DNA from: Rhizophagus irregularis
Lineage: Eukaryota > Glomeromycota > Glomeromycetes > Glomerales > Glomeraceae
Direction: 5' to 3'
Length of the DNA: 64,000 bases
Assembly: GCF_026210795.1 (NCBI RefSeq)
Contig: NC_089432.1
Span: 3,596,001 to 3,660,000, forward strand
Shown here: in pieces, positions 11,974-25,149 of the stretch
How positions within the stretch are numbered: the stretch's first letter is position 1
Layout of the letters: every line of letters starts with the position of its first letter
Made by a program: the position numbers and the translations under genes
Notes under the pieces: generated by a model
Database searches by the model: none
What the model was told of the DNA's origin: nothing
What the model saw: only the letters and a program-made list of their open reading frames with translations

Positions 11974-14900
11974 ATGCACGAAGAAACAGCCCGGAGGCCG
12001 TTCATATCGCGTTCTTTACCTGGTGAACATACCGCACCAAATAGTTTATCTGCTTCTTTACCTAATACAACAACAAATAACTTTTCAGTTCCAACTCAAC
12101 AAGTTAACACCACAACTTCAAATATTTCGTCTCCATCGTCTTCTTCTACTTCCGTTCAAAATAACAACAATAACAACGTTAATAGTACTAATATAGCTGA
12201 AGATAATTTTGCTAAATTGAGAAGAACTCGTAGAAGTCTTTCAACTTCCTATTCGAGTCAAAGTTTACTTAAGAGGTCCCTTTCGATAAAACCTCGTGCT
12301 CAATCAAATCTTTACCCCGCCAATAACAGCAATAGTAACAACAACAGCAGTAACAACTCACCTTCATATCCCCCAACACCTACTGAAAGTGATGCAAGTA
12401 ATAGGTCTTCTTTTGAAGACTTTGATTATTCCTCTCCTAGTACTCCTTTTACAGTAACAAACTCAGGTTCAACTTCTAGTAGTAGTTCTTTAAATTCTCC
12501 TCTCTTAGCTTCTTTTTCATCTTCTGATACTTCACCGATAAACCAAACCGCTTTTCCTTTTTATACAAGAGAGAGACACCATTCTTTATTTGTTCTTTCC
12601 GGAAAATCAAGTAACTCATATTTACAAGGAAATCAACCATTATCGAATACTTCAACGACTAATGGTCAAATTTATAATCCAAACCAAAATTCTTCCTCGA
12701 TTGTACAACCACAATTTTCTACTTCAATATCACAGTCTCCTTCTTCTTCCCTATTACAACAACAACTACATTCAATTTCTTCAGGTTCGAATTCAGTTTC
12801 AACAACGGGGGTTAGTGGTGGTGGAAGTGATTCATCTACTGCTACTTCACTCTGTCAACAAAAATTACCTTTACAACCTATTCAGCGTCGCCCAAGTGGT
12901 GCTAGTTCGCAACTTAAACGTTTGCTAAGTATAAAATCCGAAAATTATCCTTCAAATCCTACTTCATTATATTCAGATTCTGAAACTGATTCTATAGAGA
13001 CTGATTCAGATGCTTATTTTACAAATGACGAACAATCTTTTGTTTTCCCTTCTTCGGTAAAAAGAAGGCCTTCTTTTCAAAGATCTCCCACTCTTAGATT
13101 TTTTCCTGATTTGTCCGTTGATGCTGAAGAAAATCATTTAAGTAATCTACATATTATTGATGAAGGTTCCCCAGAATTTACTATTCCTAAAGTTAAACGA
13201 AAATTATTAAAGGATCTTGAAGAAGCAAAATGTCGTGCTGATAAAAGTATTATGATAATATTAGAAAATTGGTACCAATCACATCAATATCAAGAATTAT
13301 TAAGTGAACTTTTATATGACGGTTGGAGTGATGATGATGATAAACAATCCTCTCATATAGCTATTCGTAGAAATAATTCTCAAAGGACTTTAAGTAAATC
13401 TGTTGGTGGTAATAACAATAATAATAATGAAGAGAATGGTGGTGATATTCAAAATAATAATAATAATTCCACTTTAATTAGTGATACAGACGATGAAGCT
13501 GCTTTACCGTCAAATAATAAAAAATCATTGGTTTCAACAAAATCATCAATATCAAATGCAAAAAATAAACAATTTATGCATAAAATGGAGTCTATGTCTT
13601 TGCATGGTGATGCTAAACCTAAAAATATTCTCTTTAATCAAAGAAAAACATTTGAAAGGAGATTAATTCATTCAAATAGTTGGCCCCCATCTATTTTGAG
13701 TAAGTGTTTTTTTTTTAAATATTTTAAAGTGGATATACACAAAGAGGGGGAGAGTACACAAAAGGAAGGGATTCTCATAATTTATTCACTTTTTTGATAT
13801 TTTAAGGAGATGATTTGATCACCTTTTTGTTGTTGTTTTTTAATTATGAATTGAATTTGTAAGTCGTTAAAATTGAGAAATTTTACTGCTTTAATTCAGG
13901 CAGGTTATGATAAAACAGAAAAAAAATTTCTAAAAAAGGAATTAAAGATTCTCTTAGAAAATAGTTTTTATTTTAAATTTTTCACGGGTTAATGGCACGA
14001 GGAAAAAAAAATTAGAATATTAATGACAACGATTAATTTTTGTTTCTTTTTTACTCTATTATTAGCATCATCACACACTCTCTTGTTGACTCGAATTGAC
14101 CGAATAGCCCGTCGCATTTTAAAAACGGCAGTTCATGATTTATTACATTTTAATGTTGCAGTGGAAATCATGAAAGAATTACAAGAGCTTATGGAATCAC
14201 AAAGAAATATGGCTGTAGGAAATGCGGATGCTGAAGAACTGCTAACGAAGTTAGTTTATGTCTTTGCTGATGTTACAAGAGCCGTAGAAGCAGTTGTAAG
14301 TTATTAAAAATATCGTAATTAATTACATGTTTATACATTTAATAAAAAATTTTTTTTGCTTTTCCTTTAATAGAACCATTCATATGCTGAAACAAACCCG
14401 GAATTATCTGGAGATGGTGCCAACAAAGATGATTTGCCGACTACTGGATCAGAATGGTCCAATTCAAATCCTTCTCCTCTTCCTTCACCTTTACTTCCAT
14501 TGACTCCATCGTCGTATTCACCTCCGCTTTCGTTTATAAACGAAAAAAGAAGATCACAAAATGAAATTACTAATGCAAAATTTAATAGTAATTCATTATT
14601 ACCACCGCAACAACCACCATATAGCTCACCACTAGCACATCACGTCTCTACACCACCAATTACAAGGCAGCATCCATCATTTAGAGCTTCACTTGAACAA
14701 AGGCGTGCATCAGCAAATGAGGCTATATTTGAAAGCCCTATAATGTACGTACCTCCTCCTCGTCCATGTATGGACGATAATTTATTAACTTGGAGTAGCT
14801 TAACTAGAAGACAAGTTGATCAATTGCTTCACGAGGAGATGAACAGAGAAATTGACTATGGCATTATACTTAAAAAACAACAAGAGGATGTTGAACCTGA

Positions 14901-17900
14901 TTCGAGGAAAAAGACTAAAAAGGTAAAGAGATTATTGCTGTTATTATTTATCATAAAAAGACTGCGGTTGGGATTATTGTATCGCCCACCAAATGATATA
15001 ATTTTAACTAAATGTACTTGTATTATTGTTACTTAATTCTTTTTTTTTATATATATAGTCAAGACCAGTTATCAACTTTTTCAAATCATTAAAGAATGCA
15101 TTTCATAGTCCGACATCATCAACCAGTGTATCTCCTACAGGATCTCCTAGTCAATCTAGTCCTATGCGTAATGCGCATTTACCAAGGCCGCCACTACCGG
15201 AAAAATCTCGATCACTTTCTTTTGATTCACATGCTTTCAAAACATTGTCGAGACAAAGTTCTTCAATATCATTGAAAGGTGGCGAAAATCATCATACTCC
15301 TGCCCCTTTAGTAGCAAGTAGTGTACCTAATACGACAAATGCAGGATTTTCAATACCACATGATTATATACTTTGTCGTATTTGTGAAGAAATGATGCCA
15401 AGCCATGAGTTGGATGCACATTCTGAAATTTGCGCAATCACCACAGATTATGCTATTAAATTACAAGAATGTGATGGTAGATTACGTAGGTTATTGGGTG
15501 ATGTAGCTAAAAGAAAAAATGAGATACTGGTATGAATTCATTCATCGTCTTTACTTTATTATCTTTTTTTATTGGGAAATTTAAGTTTAATTTCAAAATT
15601 TTTAGGAGCAAAATAACCCTTATAATGATTATTACAGTGTAAAAGATGCCGATACACTAGGAGAAATTGGCTTAAAGTGAGATGCTCTCTTTATAAATTT
15701 ATAAGTTACCTTATTTTGATTTTTAAAATTTTGAAATATTAAAATATTTTACTATTTTTATAGGGCTGCTGAACTTAAAGAAACATCAAATCGTCGTGAT
15801 ACTCTGCGAAAAATCGAAAAGTATTCAAATAAATTAGGACGATTAGTCGATGAAATGGAAAAAAACGCTAATAGTGATGAAAATATCTCGATTTACGCTA
15901 AGAGATTACTCCACGTGGTAAGTAGCACTTTTTTCAAAAAGAAAGAAAGAAAGAAAAGAAGGGTTTTAAATAATTATTCCTTTTTTGTTAAATTCAGGTT
16001 CAAGAGAAACATGAAACTCTCCGATCCTATTATCAAAAATTACGCTCAACAAGCGCATTGTCGAATGCCGGCACATCATCCGCGATTGCCGCTGCCGCAG
16101 CAGCAGCTGCTGCTGCTACTGCTGGAATTGAAAGAGAAGGTTTACGTATACCAGCAAAAGTTAATAGGAAGCAATCGATGTCAAGTCGTGTTTTATCAAC
16201 TTCAGCAACAAACAAAATGTCGACAAGCTATAAATCAACAAGATCTGATCGTAATCGCAGCAATAGTAGTCATAAAGATGGTAGTACTGCGTCATCTCAT
16301 AAACGACAAGACAGCAACGGTTCAATGTCATACGGTAAGATGCATCTTGAAATCGGTATGATATAATTTTATATTCTTTGTTACATAAAATTTCTCTTTT
16401 TCTTATTAAAGGCAAGGTGATTAACAAATACTTTTTTTTCGTTTACTTAAAATAGATTCCGACATTCCTCCACCACCTCCAAAAGGTGGTAAAAAATTAA
16501 TATCACTTTTTGCAGCGATGTTACGTGGAGGAAATAGTCGTGGTTCAAATCTTAATTCACCCCTTAATAAAGATTCTGTAACACCCAGTACACCAGTTAC
16601 AAATGGAGAAAAAATAGGATCAAAAACTAAAATACCAAGTATACAAGATTTCGAAATTATTAAACCAATCAGTAGAGGCGCATTTGGTAAAGTTTACTTA
16701 GCAAGAAAGAAAACTACGGGAGATCTTTATGCGATAAAAATCCTGAAAAAAGTTGATATGGTACGTAAAAATATGGTAAATCATGTATTAGCAGAACGTA
16801 GGGTACTTAGTCTGTCAAGAACTCCGTTTGTCGTAAAACTTTATTATGCATTTCAAAGTCAAGATTACTTGTACTTGGTAAGTTACTGTGGGAAGTTATT
16901 AGAGATTGCAATTTAATGATTAGTGTATTAACGTGAACTTGTACAAAAATTTTGTTTTTAGGTTATGGAATATTTAATTGGTGGTGATTTGTCATCATTG
17001 CTTCAAAATTTTGAAAGATTTGAGGAAGAAATGGCAAAAATGTATACAGCGGAAGTTGTATTAGCTCTTGAATATTTGCATAACAACGGTATAACACATA
17101 GGGATTTAAAACCTGATAATATGCTTATTACATCGGAAGGACATATAAAGCTGACAGATTTTGGATTATCAAGAATATCTATACCAGAAAAAAGTTCTTT
17201 ATCATTTGTCAAAGAAAGTGATGGCAATGATAAAAAATCGTTTGCAAAAAGTTTAAGATCAGGCAGCATAGATTCGAGGGCGGTTACATCTCATTCACGT
17301 CCAGTATCTGCAGTATTTCCAAATGAAAATCCTAAGAAAGTGGGACATGTGAATTTTCATGGATTAGATAATGGGAAATCTTCACCGAAATCAACAATAA
17401 ATGATAAACCATCGACGAACAATGCATCAAAATTATTCAAAAGACAAACTAGACAAAGTTCTAAAGCTTTATTAGGAACACCAGATTATCTTGCACCAGA
17501 ATTATTACTTGGTATAGGACATACAACAGCTGTTGATTGGTGGTCATTAGGAGTATGTTTGTTTGAATTTTTAGTAGGATATCCACCGTTTAATGACGAT
17601 ACACCACAATCAATATTTAAAAATATTTTAAATCATGATATACAATGGCCACCTGAGGGATTTTTATCAGCAGAAGCAAAAGATTTAATAACAAAATTAT
17701 TAAATCAAGATCCTGAGAAAAGACCTTCATTATCAGAAATTAAAGCTCATCCTTTCTTTAGAGATATTGATTGGGATCATATAAGACAACAACCTGCACC
17801 TTTTGTGCCAAATCCTGAGGATGAACAAGATACGAGTTATTTTGAAGCTCGTAATAATCGAGCTGATATTAGAAGATTATCGTCAGGTAATATTGATGAT

Positions 17901-18689
17901 ATTGCTACGGGAAAAGTAACTACACCAGGAGATCGTAGATCTGGACTATTCGATGATGATGATATTGATATAATGAACGGTTTTGCTAGTGGAAATGGGA
18001 ATAGTAACGGTAGCAATAACAATAATGCGGGAACACCTAATTTGTTATTACATACTGTTACTGCTGAACCGATCGAAAGTCTACCTTTAAATTCAGGTCC
18101 TCCTTCACCCTCTCGACATAAACCTGATTTAACTATTAATACGCATCTTCGAGAAAGACGTCAATCTTCGTTAAAACCACCATTACCTGTAGAAGAAGCA
18201 CAACAAATACCCGTAAAACCACAACAAAAACGTAGGCCTTCTTTATTAAAATTAACAGCAGGTAAATCACGGAAGCCTTCAATTAGCAGTGGTACAAATG
18301 ATGGAGGATTATTATCATCGTGTTCATCGTCCGCGACCCCTATCACATCGACAACACAGCCTGCTTCTGCGTTAGTTTCACCATCAACATTTAATCATTC
18401 AAGACGTTCAACAATTGTCGGATCACCAACGTTATATGATTTAGAACTAAATGCTGGAATGTACGATGCTGATAAATTACATATTGGTAGCCAGCCAAGA
18501 AATACCCGAATCAATGATTCAGACTTTGACGCCTTTGTTTACAAAGGTGTTTCATTTTTGGGCGATGTAAATAGAGATGTATTATCTTCTGGTAATAATA
18601 CTAACAGTAATAGTAGCGTAGGTGGTAGTAATAGTGGTGCTAGTTCTATGAAGAAATCTTCGATCGCTGACCTTAAAGATGCGCATTAA
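11974..18689 (+). CDS. Rim15/Greatwall-type AGC serine/threonine protein kinase
   Basis: In yeasts Rim15 acts downstream of TOR/PKA and phosphorylates endosulfines to restrain PP2A-B55. Nine exons: 11974-13699, 14066-14295, 14374-14922, 15059-15529, 15606-15676, 15764-15917, 15998-16334, 16456-16877, 16962-18689 (1895 residues). The N-terminus is a Ser/Asn/Gln-rich low-complexity region; a helical conserved block spans exon 2. Near residue 941 is a C2HC finger (CRICEE...[11 protein letters not shown]), a hallmark of the Rim15/Cek1 group. The kinase runs from about 1245 to 1585: [30 protein letters not shown], then a ~110-residue insert before GTPDYLAPE, the split activation segment typical of Greatwall/Rim15. 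An AGC tail follows ([25 protein letters not shown] near 1841). I see no PAS domain and no C-terminal response-regulator domain, both present in budding-yeast Rim15. Group is firm; strict orthology is inferred. Confidence 0.9.
16083..16125 (+). repeat. GCx trinucleotide tract encoding polyalanine
   Basis: Within exon 7 of the kinase, imperfect GCT/GCA/GCC triplets encode a run of ten alanines, then Thr-Ala. The local GC content stands far above the surroundings. All three forward frames are open across it (Ala, Gln/Leu-rich alternatives), which explains several overlapping spurious reading frames. Confidence 0.8.
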
Positions 18690-21391
18690 AAAATTGCATT
18701 ATTAAAAAAAAGTTTATGGAACAATGGACCCTTTGAATCTAAATAATGAGGAACTGAAAAGAAAAAGTTTTGTTAAAAAGGCGGGCCTATCAAAAAAAAA
18801 AAACTCTTGTAATATACAAAAATGTTTCTTTTTATAAACAATTTTTCTCTTTCTTTTGTCAAATATTTTTTTTCTTTCTTTTTTTTGGACTTTTTTTTTT
18901 TTTTTTGTAATTTGGTTATAATGGTGATAGATATATTTCTGTATGTAAGTGTGTGTTACTTGTCCTGTAGTACCTGCCTCTTTTCCACAATTTTTCATAA
19001 ACATCATCACTCTAAAAACAATTTTGTATATCAGTGGTATTAATATTTATTTATCCTTGCATTTCACGTGTTTTTTAATTGAATATCATTAGCTTTTGTA
19101 TTAGTTTTTATTATTGATTTTAGGTATATTAGTAGTTAGTTAGTCATTAGTTATGGATTTGACTTTGATGATAAGAGATTTGTTGAAAAAGAAAGTTTTC
19201 AAAAAAAGCGATAAATAAAAACAGACTTTTTGTAGTATAGCCTGTAATTTTAAAATCAGTAGTTTGTACAATATGCAAGATTATTAAATGATATCTTCTT
19301 CTTTTGATTCATTTTAAGTATATATACAATATATATCGATATATATTTAACAATTCAGTTTGAGGACTGGTATAAAAAATTTTAATGTTGGACAAGGTCA
19401 AAGATCAACATTACATACATATTGCATTGTAAGAAGATATCAGATATAGAAATATACCCGTACTAGTTAATTAGATATGCTTTCCGCCAAGAAAAAAAAA
19501 ATTGTCTGTTTAGAGATATAGAAGAGACAGACCAAAAAGAAGCGAAATTCGGAAGAATCTAAATAGAGCCATGATCCCAAACACCAAATTGACCTAATTG
19601 ATCAGCAGGAAGACAAAGGTATCTGCTATGGATTTTATGGAATTATTACATTTCATAAATAACGGTTATGGGAGTTTTTACTAATAAAATCGAAATAAAC
19701 CCTTTTTGTACAAGAGAGATCCTTGTTATAAAGTAATAAAACAGAACATTTTAGATAAAAACCTTTAATATAAATTGATGGTTAGCAGTTTTTTATTAAA
19801 AGTTAAAATGCGGAATATAAGCTAAATGATATGTCGCGCAATTCAACCTATCACGTGACAATCGCGAAATAAATTAATGAAATAACGATGTTAACGATGT
19901 TAACACGACCATGCACGTAATGCAAAATTTTAAGATCGCGTTATTTAATTTTTACATGAATACTTGACCGACGTCTGACGATTAATAACCTGACAAACAA
20001 GTGAAACAACCATTTACGACTAACCTGTTGTTGTTATGTAATAGAACGCAATTTGCAGGTATTAGGCTTGTAAATCACAATAGTTGCACAGCCATATGAC
20101 AATTATGATGTTCAGCCCGCCGCAGTAAAGGGCGTCTGCAAAACGCCTCTGTAGTCTGTAACTCAATTAATGCACGTGATATTCGTGTTATCGTGTAAAC
20201 CGTGTAAACGCGGCATCGCGGCATATCTAAATTTGGTGATCCCCGTTACACATTTATTTATGTAGTACGAATAGATTAATAATCTAAAGGATAGAGTCTT
20301 TGATGAATCCTTAGTTGATGAGCAGATGGAAAGTGAATAGCAAACATGTACAGTATGGCAGTATGCTAAATTAAATTATTAAATACTACTTTTATACTTT
20401 CTTCATTATCAAAATTTTCTAATTCACTGCCAAATTTTATAACAATTGATTTTTTTTAATTTAACCAAATGAACGTGATAATTCGAAATTATATAAGGAA
20501 TGGATAAGCGATTGAAACCACATTTTTTTTTCTAAAAAAAAAAATTATTTTTTTTCTTATTTGAAACCCTATAATTATAGACTTATAACGGAAAAAAGAA
20601 GGATAGAAAGGGTAATTCGTATCTTAAGTTTCTCAAAATCTCGCCAATCACGCGAATACCCCAGTAAACCAATCATATAATTAATTATTTCTATATTGCT
20701 TAGCCGCGAATTATCTGTTGTGTAAAAGCCTGTGATGTTATATAACATGACGTACTTTTTGGTTTAGTCAAACACATAGTCTTCCAAAATCAGATTATGT
20801 TAGGTTTTTTTTTTGAGGTTCATCATTCTATAGCTAGACTTTAAGCCTGTCTTGTCCTTCCATGCTCCATCCCTTATTTCAATATTATTATTCAGTACAC
20901 TAATTCGTATTTGCCGACCTATCCCTTCCCTTTACTAAATCATCGTACTATTCTTTTTTTCAAAAAAAAAAATAGACGCAAAGGGCCGAAAAAACTTTTA
21001 TTTCTTTTTTGCGAACTTTTTTTTTTAAACCCTTCTCTTTAGACAGAGTAAAATAAAATAAAAAAAAAACTTATATTAAATAATAACGATAATAACAAGA
21101 ACGATAAAAAAAAAGTTCCGCTTCAAAGTTTTATCAGTCTCGTGTTATTTATAGGAAAATATCTTATATTGAGAGTTTACTACTTGTTCATAATTTAGAA
21201 ACTTTTACAAAATTCAAATAAAAGTAGTAATAGTAAGGTTCTTTTTTATAAATCTTACACTCTCATCTTTTTACTTGAGGTTATTATTTATATCTTTTCG
21301 AGACAAAAGAACTTTTATTTTTTTCCCAGTATATTTCAGTGAAACTTAAGTTTATACTAGTAGATTTAGGTTTTACACTTCGAAACTAATA
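18690..21391. other. intergenic region, kinase 3' UTR to F-box gene promoter
   Basis: 18690-19050 is the likely 3' UTR with long A and T runs. 19800-20250 is noticeably less AT-rich than neighbouring spacer and holds small duplications (see the 19870-20225 entry). 20940-21391 is rich in A/T runs and pyrimidines and is the likely promoter/5' leader of the F-box gene. No tRNA-like cloverleaf or intact ORF was seen. Confidence 0.5.
19870..20225. promoter_or_regulatory. GC-elevated islet with short direct duplications
   Basis: Contains back-to-back duplications: 'acgatgtta' twice (about 19885-19902), 'cgtgtaaac' twice and 'gcggcatc/gcggcata' (about 20191-20225). It also has a hairpin-capable 'gggcgt...acgcct' (about 20129-20148). 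It lies about 1.2-1.5 kb upstream of the F-box gene. Possibly an upstream regulatory region or an old element; no known site was recognised. Confidence 0.3.
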
Positions 21392-24300
21392 ATGAAAAAC
21401 AGCAAAGCTTCAACTTTTAAAGTTGACACAAATATCGTTTCTGAAGGCTGTCAATCACCTTCGCCATCAACGCCAATGTCAGCTTCTATTCCTCTCAACT
21501 CGAGTAAAAAGTCTTCGACATCCTCTTCAAAAGAGAACCTTACTTCTCAATTTAGATTACCTACTGTAGCTAACGTTTCTTTGGCTCCTACCACAACAAC
21601 TACTGTGGTCACAACTACAACTACTACGACAACTTCGTTTCCACCACTAATATTGAAACCACCACCTCTACCAAAACATTTAGATCCTAAAGAATATCCC
21701 CTTGCTGATACTCCCACTCCTCCTGCTTTAAAACGGTTTTGTTTTGATTTAAATGGTCAGCCAGCTTATATTCGCGAGGATGAAGATTCTGAGCAACAAA
21801 TAATCAAGGTTAGGATTTGTTCCAAAATTTAATTATTACTATCAAGTTTACTTTATACCTTAATTGTGATTTCAGAAAAAAAAATTTTTTCTTTTGTTCC
21901 ATGTTTGATGGTATCTGGTATATATCCACAAGAAAAGTTATTTCAAGTTTGAATTTTATTAACTTTAATATTTATTTTATTTTATATATTGATTGTTACA
22001 CAAAATTTTCGCGTTTTTAATATAAAATTTAGCTCCAAGAAGCCCTATATAATATGCGAGCATCCGGGCCCACTACTTCGACATCAAGGACGGTTAAAAC
22101 TAGTACGAGTTCCACTCATCAATCATTTAATGATAATTATTCGGAGACTAAAACTACAGGATCTGGTGCTCGTAAAAGACCCGCATCACCTGACGAGCCT
22201 TCATCGTTTGATTTATCTTCTGCAGGTCAGCAACAGTCAAATAGCAGCAGTAGCGGTTCTCATGGTAGAAATAATTCGCTTTCTCGTAGGTCTTTATCTC
22301 CGCCACATAAAAAAGTTCGTGCAAAAGCTGTTGGTAATTTACCAGAACAAGACAACGAGCTGGCCTCACGACAATTGATGGAATTAGAATTTCGTAATGC
22401 CAGTTCCAACCAAGTAAATATACCAAGAACAAATACCCCGATGAGTAATGTTCAGAGTGAATTGACTCTTCAACCAACTCCTTCCACAATTACTTCTACA
22501 AGGCACTATAATAATAATATATCTGCTTCAAACCTTGGAATGGATACTCCTTCTACTGCAAGAAGCACTCATTCCTCAGCTTTACCGTCACCATCTCTGT
22601 CCCCTATCATTGGAGGTTCTTCCTCAAATGGAACAAATCAATTTGATAATTTCTTTGCTGACCACACGGGCCACGAAGAAGCGGACAGTGATGACATAAC
22701 TGTTGATGAACCTGTGAATCATCATGAAAATTGGAGTGTTCAGCAGACAAATAATATGATGATTGATTCAATTAATACTCCTAGTCTTTGGGATTTGAAC
22801 ACCATGTTGGCCACATTTGATGCCTTACCATCTTCGATGAAATCTTATATGCTTTTCCAACTACTTAGACGTTGTCGTACAAATACCCTTCAATACGTTA
22901 GTAATATTATTTTGCCTGCATTAAGAAAAGATTTTGTTGGAATGCTCCCACTTGAGCTTAGTTTACACATTGTAAGATATTTAGATGCACCTAGTATGTG
23001 TAAAGCAGCTCAAGTAAATAAAAGGTGGAGAAATGTAATAGATGGGGATAGTTTAACATGGCAGCGTCGACTTATGGCAGATGGTTTTGGTGTTGATGAA
23101 TCAGAAGAACAACGTGCTATAGCCGAAAATTGGGGACTTTTACGTTCAATAAATAGTTCACATAATAGAAGCAGGCAACTAGACGGTACCAGTAATAATA
23201 ATGAAAGTGGTACGTCATCTTCTGAAGAAAGGACTGTTGTAGAAATTGATGATGATGACACTGATAACATGAGAATTGTTACAGAAGAGAATAGATTAGA
23301 AGGCTCATCAAGATTAGCTACTACATATAATCTTAATGATAATAATAATATGGCTGTAGATGATATGGATTATATAATAATCGAAAAAAATAATAATAAT
23401 AATGCGTTAGAAATAGATGAAAATGATAATGATGGTTTACAAGATTCATACACACTCTCACCTACAGGTACTGATGAACAATCTTCTTCAACAGGTGTAA
23501 GCTCTTCATTGTTCGTTAATTCTTCAATACAACAAGACAAGGGAAAAGCCAGAGCAGATGGGGATTGGAGTAGTTTTAGAGTGGACGAACAAGAACCTCA
23601 TCAAGATGATGATCGTCCATATGACGGTGACGATAGTGATGTTGACGCAATGTCTCAGGAAAGTAGCGACCGAGCTGAACTTTCTGATGAAAGGCTTCCT
23701 CTACCGCCTTCAGCTGACCACCCTTTTAAAGCTATTTATCGTCGTCATTATCTTATGCGACAAAATTGGCTTCATGGACGTCATAAACACATCTCATTTC
23801 CTGGTCATGGAAATAATGTCGTTACTTGTTTACAATTTGACTCCGACAAGATTATTTCAGGTTCTGATGATCAATGTATCAATGTTTATGAAACCGCTAC
23901 TGGTAGATTGATTAATCGACTTATGGGACATGATGGAGGTGTATGGGCACTACAATATGTAAATAAAACATTAGTATCAGGTTCTACAGATCGAACTGTA
24001 CGTGTTTGGAATCTTGAAACTGGTGAATGTACTCATGTATTTCCAGGACATACTAGTACCGTTCGCTGTCTCCAAATTATAATGCCACAAAATGTTAACA
24101 CTAATCCAAATGAACCACCCATTGTGGAACCACCAATTCCGCTAATCGTTACTGGTTCAAGAGATTCAACTTTGAAAGTCTGGCGTCTACCAAATCTTGA
24201 CTCCGATCCACCATTTCAACCTGCCATCCCTTCATCACCTTCCGATAATACGCAATATGCTGATAATCCTTATTATCTTCGTACACTTTCTGGACATACA

Positions 24301-25149
24301 CATTCCGTTCGTGCTTTAGCGGGTGTTGGTAATACTTTAGTTAGTGGCAGTTATGATTGTTCGGTAAGAGTATGGAACATTATGACCGGTGATTGTGTTT
24401 GGCGATTACACGGGCATCAACAAAAAGTGTATTCCGTTGTACTGGATGCTAAACGCAAAAGATGTATGAGTGGTAGTATGGATGGCACCGTAAAAGTTTG
24501 GAATTTAGAAGATGGAACAAATATATGGACATTGGAAGGTAAATATTGCAAAAAAAAAATTGTATTTATCAAGAAGTCGATTTGAACATTTTTTATTGAC
24601 GTGATTTTTTCAATAGGACATTCTTCTCTTGTTGGTCTTCTTGATCTTTCACATGATTATCTTGTTTCTGCCGCTGCCGATTCAAGTCTCCGTATTTGGA
24701 ATCCCGATGATGGCACATGCAAACATGTTTTAACCACACATTCTGGTGCAATTACATGTTTCCAACATGATGAAAGTAAGGTAATTTCGGGTTCGGATGG
24801 AACACTTCGCATGTGGGATGTCAAGACTGGCCGTCATGTGCGTGATTTATTGAATGGTTTAAGCGGCGTATGGTGAGTTGAACGTTTTAATTAATTTTTT
24901 TTATTTTATTTAAAACTTTTTTAATATTTAATCTTTTATTTTACATTGAACAACAGGCAAGTCAGATTTGATGAACGTAGATGTGTGGCTGCTGTTCAAA
25001 GAAATTCAGTGACTTGGTTTGAAGTTTTAGATTTTGGTGTATACGGAATTGAGGAAGATGGATCACAAGGAAACAGTTGCATGGATGAAAATGGCGTTTG
25101 GGTTGATAGAAGGATAGTCGTACTGAACGGTGGTACTGGTGAAGAATAA
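21392..25149 (+). CDS. F-box/WD40 substrate receptor of SCF ubiquitin ligase, Cdc4/Fbw7 type
   Basis: Expected to bind Skp1 through its F-box and phosphodegron substrates (in yeasts, cell-cycle inhibitors) through its propeller. Four exons: 21392-21808, 22033-24538, 24617-24872, 24957-25149 (1123 residues). The first 400 residues are Ser/Thr/Asn-rich and disordered-looking. A Cdc4-type dimerisation helix (SSMKSYMLFQLLRRCR, about residue 405) precedes the F-box (LPLELSLHIVRYLD...NKRWRNVI...W, about 443-485). Next comes an acidic linker, then eight WD repeats from about 729 (LVSGSTDRTVRVWNLETGEC, LVSGSYDCSVRVWN, and so on). The last is WQVRFDERRCVAAVQRN, a Cdc4-like final blade. Intron 1 is long (224 bases) and needs a GTTAGG donor. 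Cdc4 is favoured over Met30 because of the dimerisation helix and last blade; Pop1/Pop2-like paralogy cannot be excluded. Confidence 0.88.

Noticed and set aside
16033-16361. Open frames antisense and out of frame over the kinase polyalanine tract
   Set aside because: By-products of the GCN repeat, open in every frame; the kinase frame is the one that joins to neighbours.
20090-20160. Possible tRNA or small structured RNA in the GC-elevated islet
   Set aside because: Only one short hairpin; no cloverleaf and no GGTTCGAATCC-like B box.
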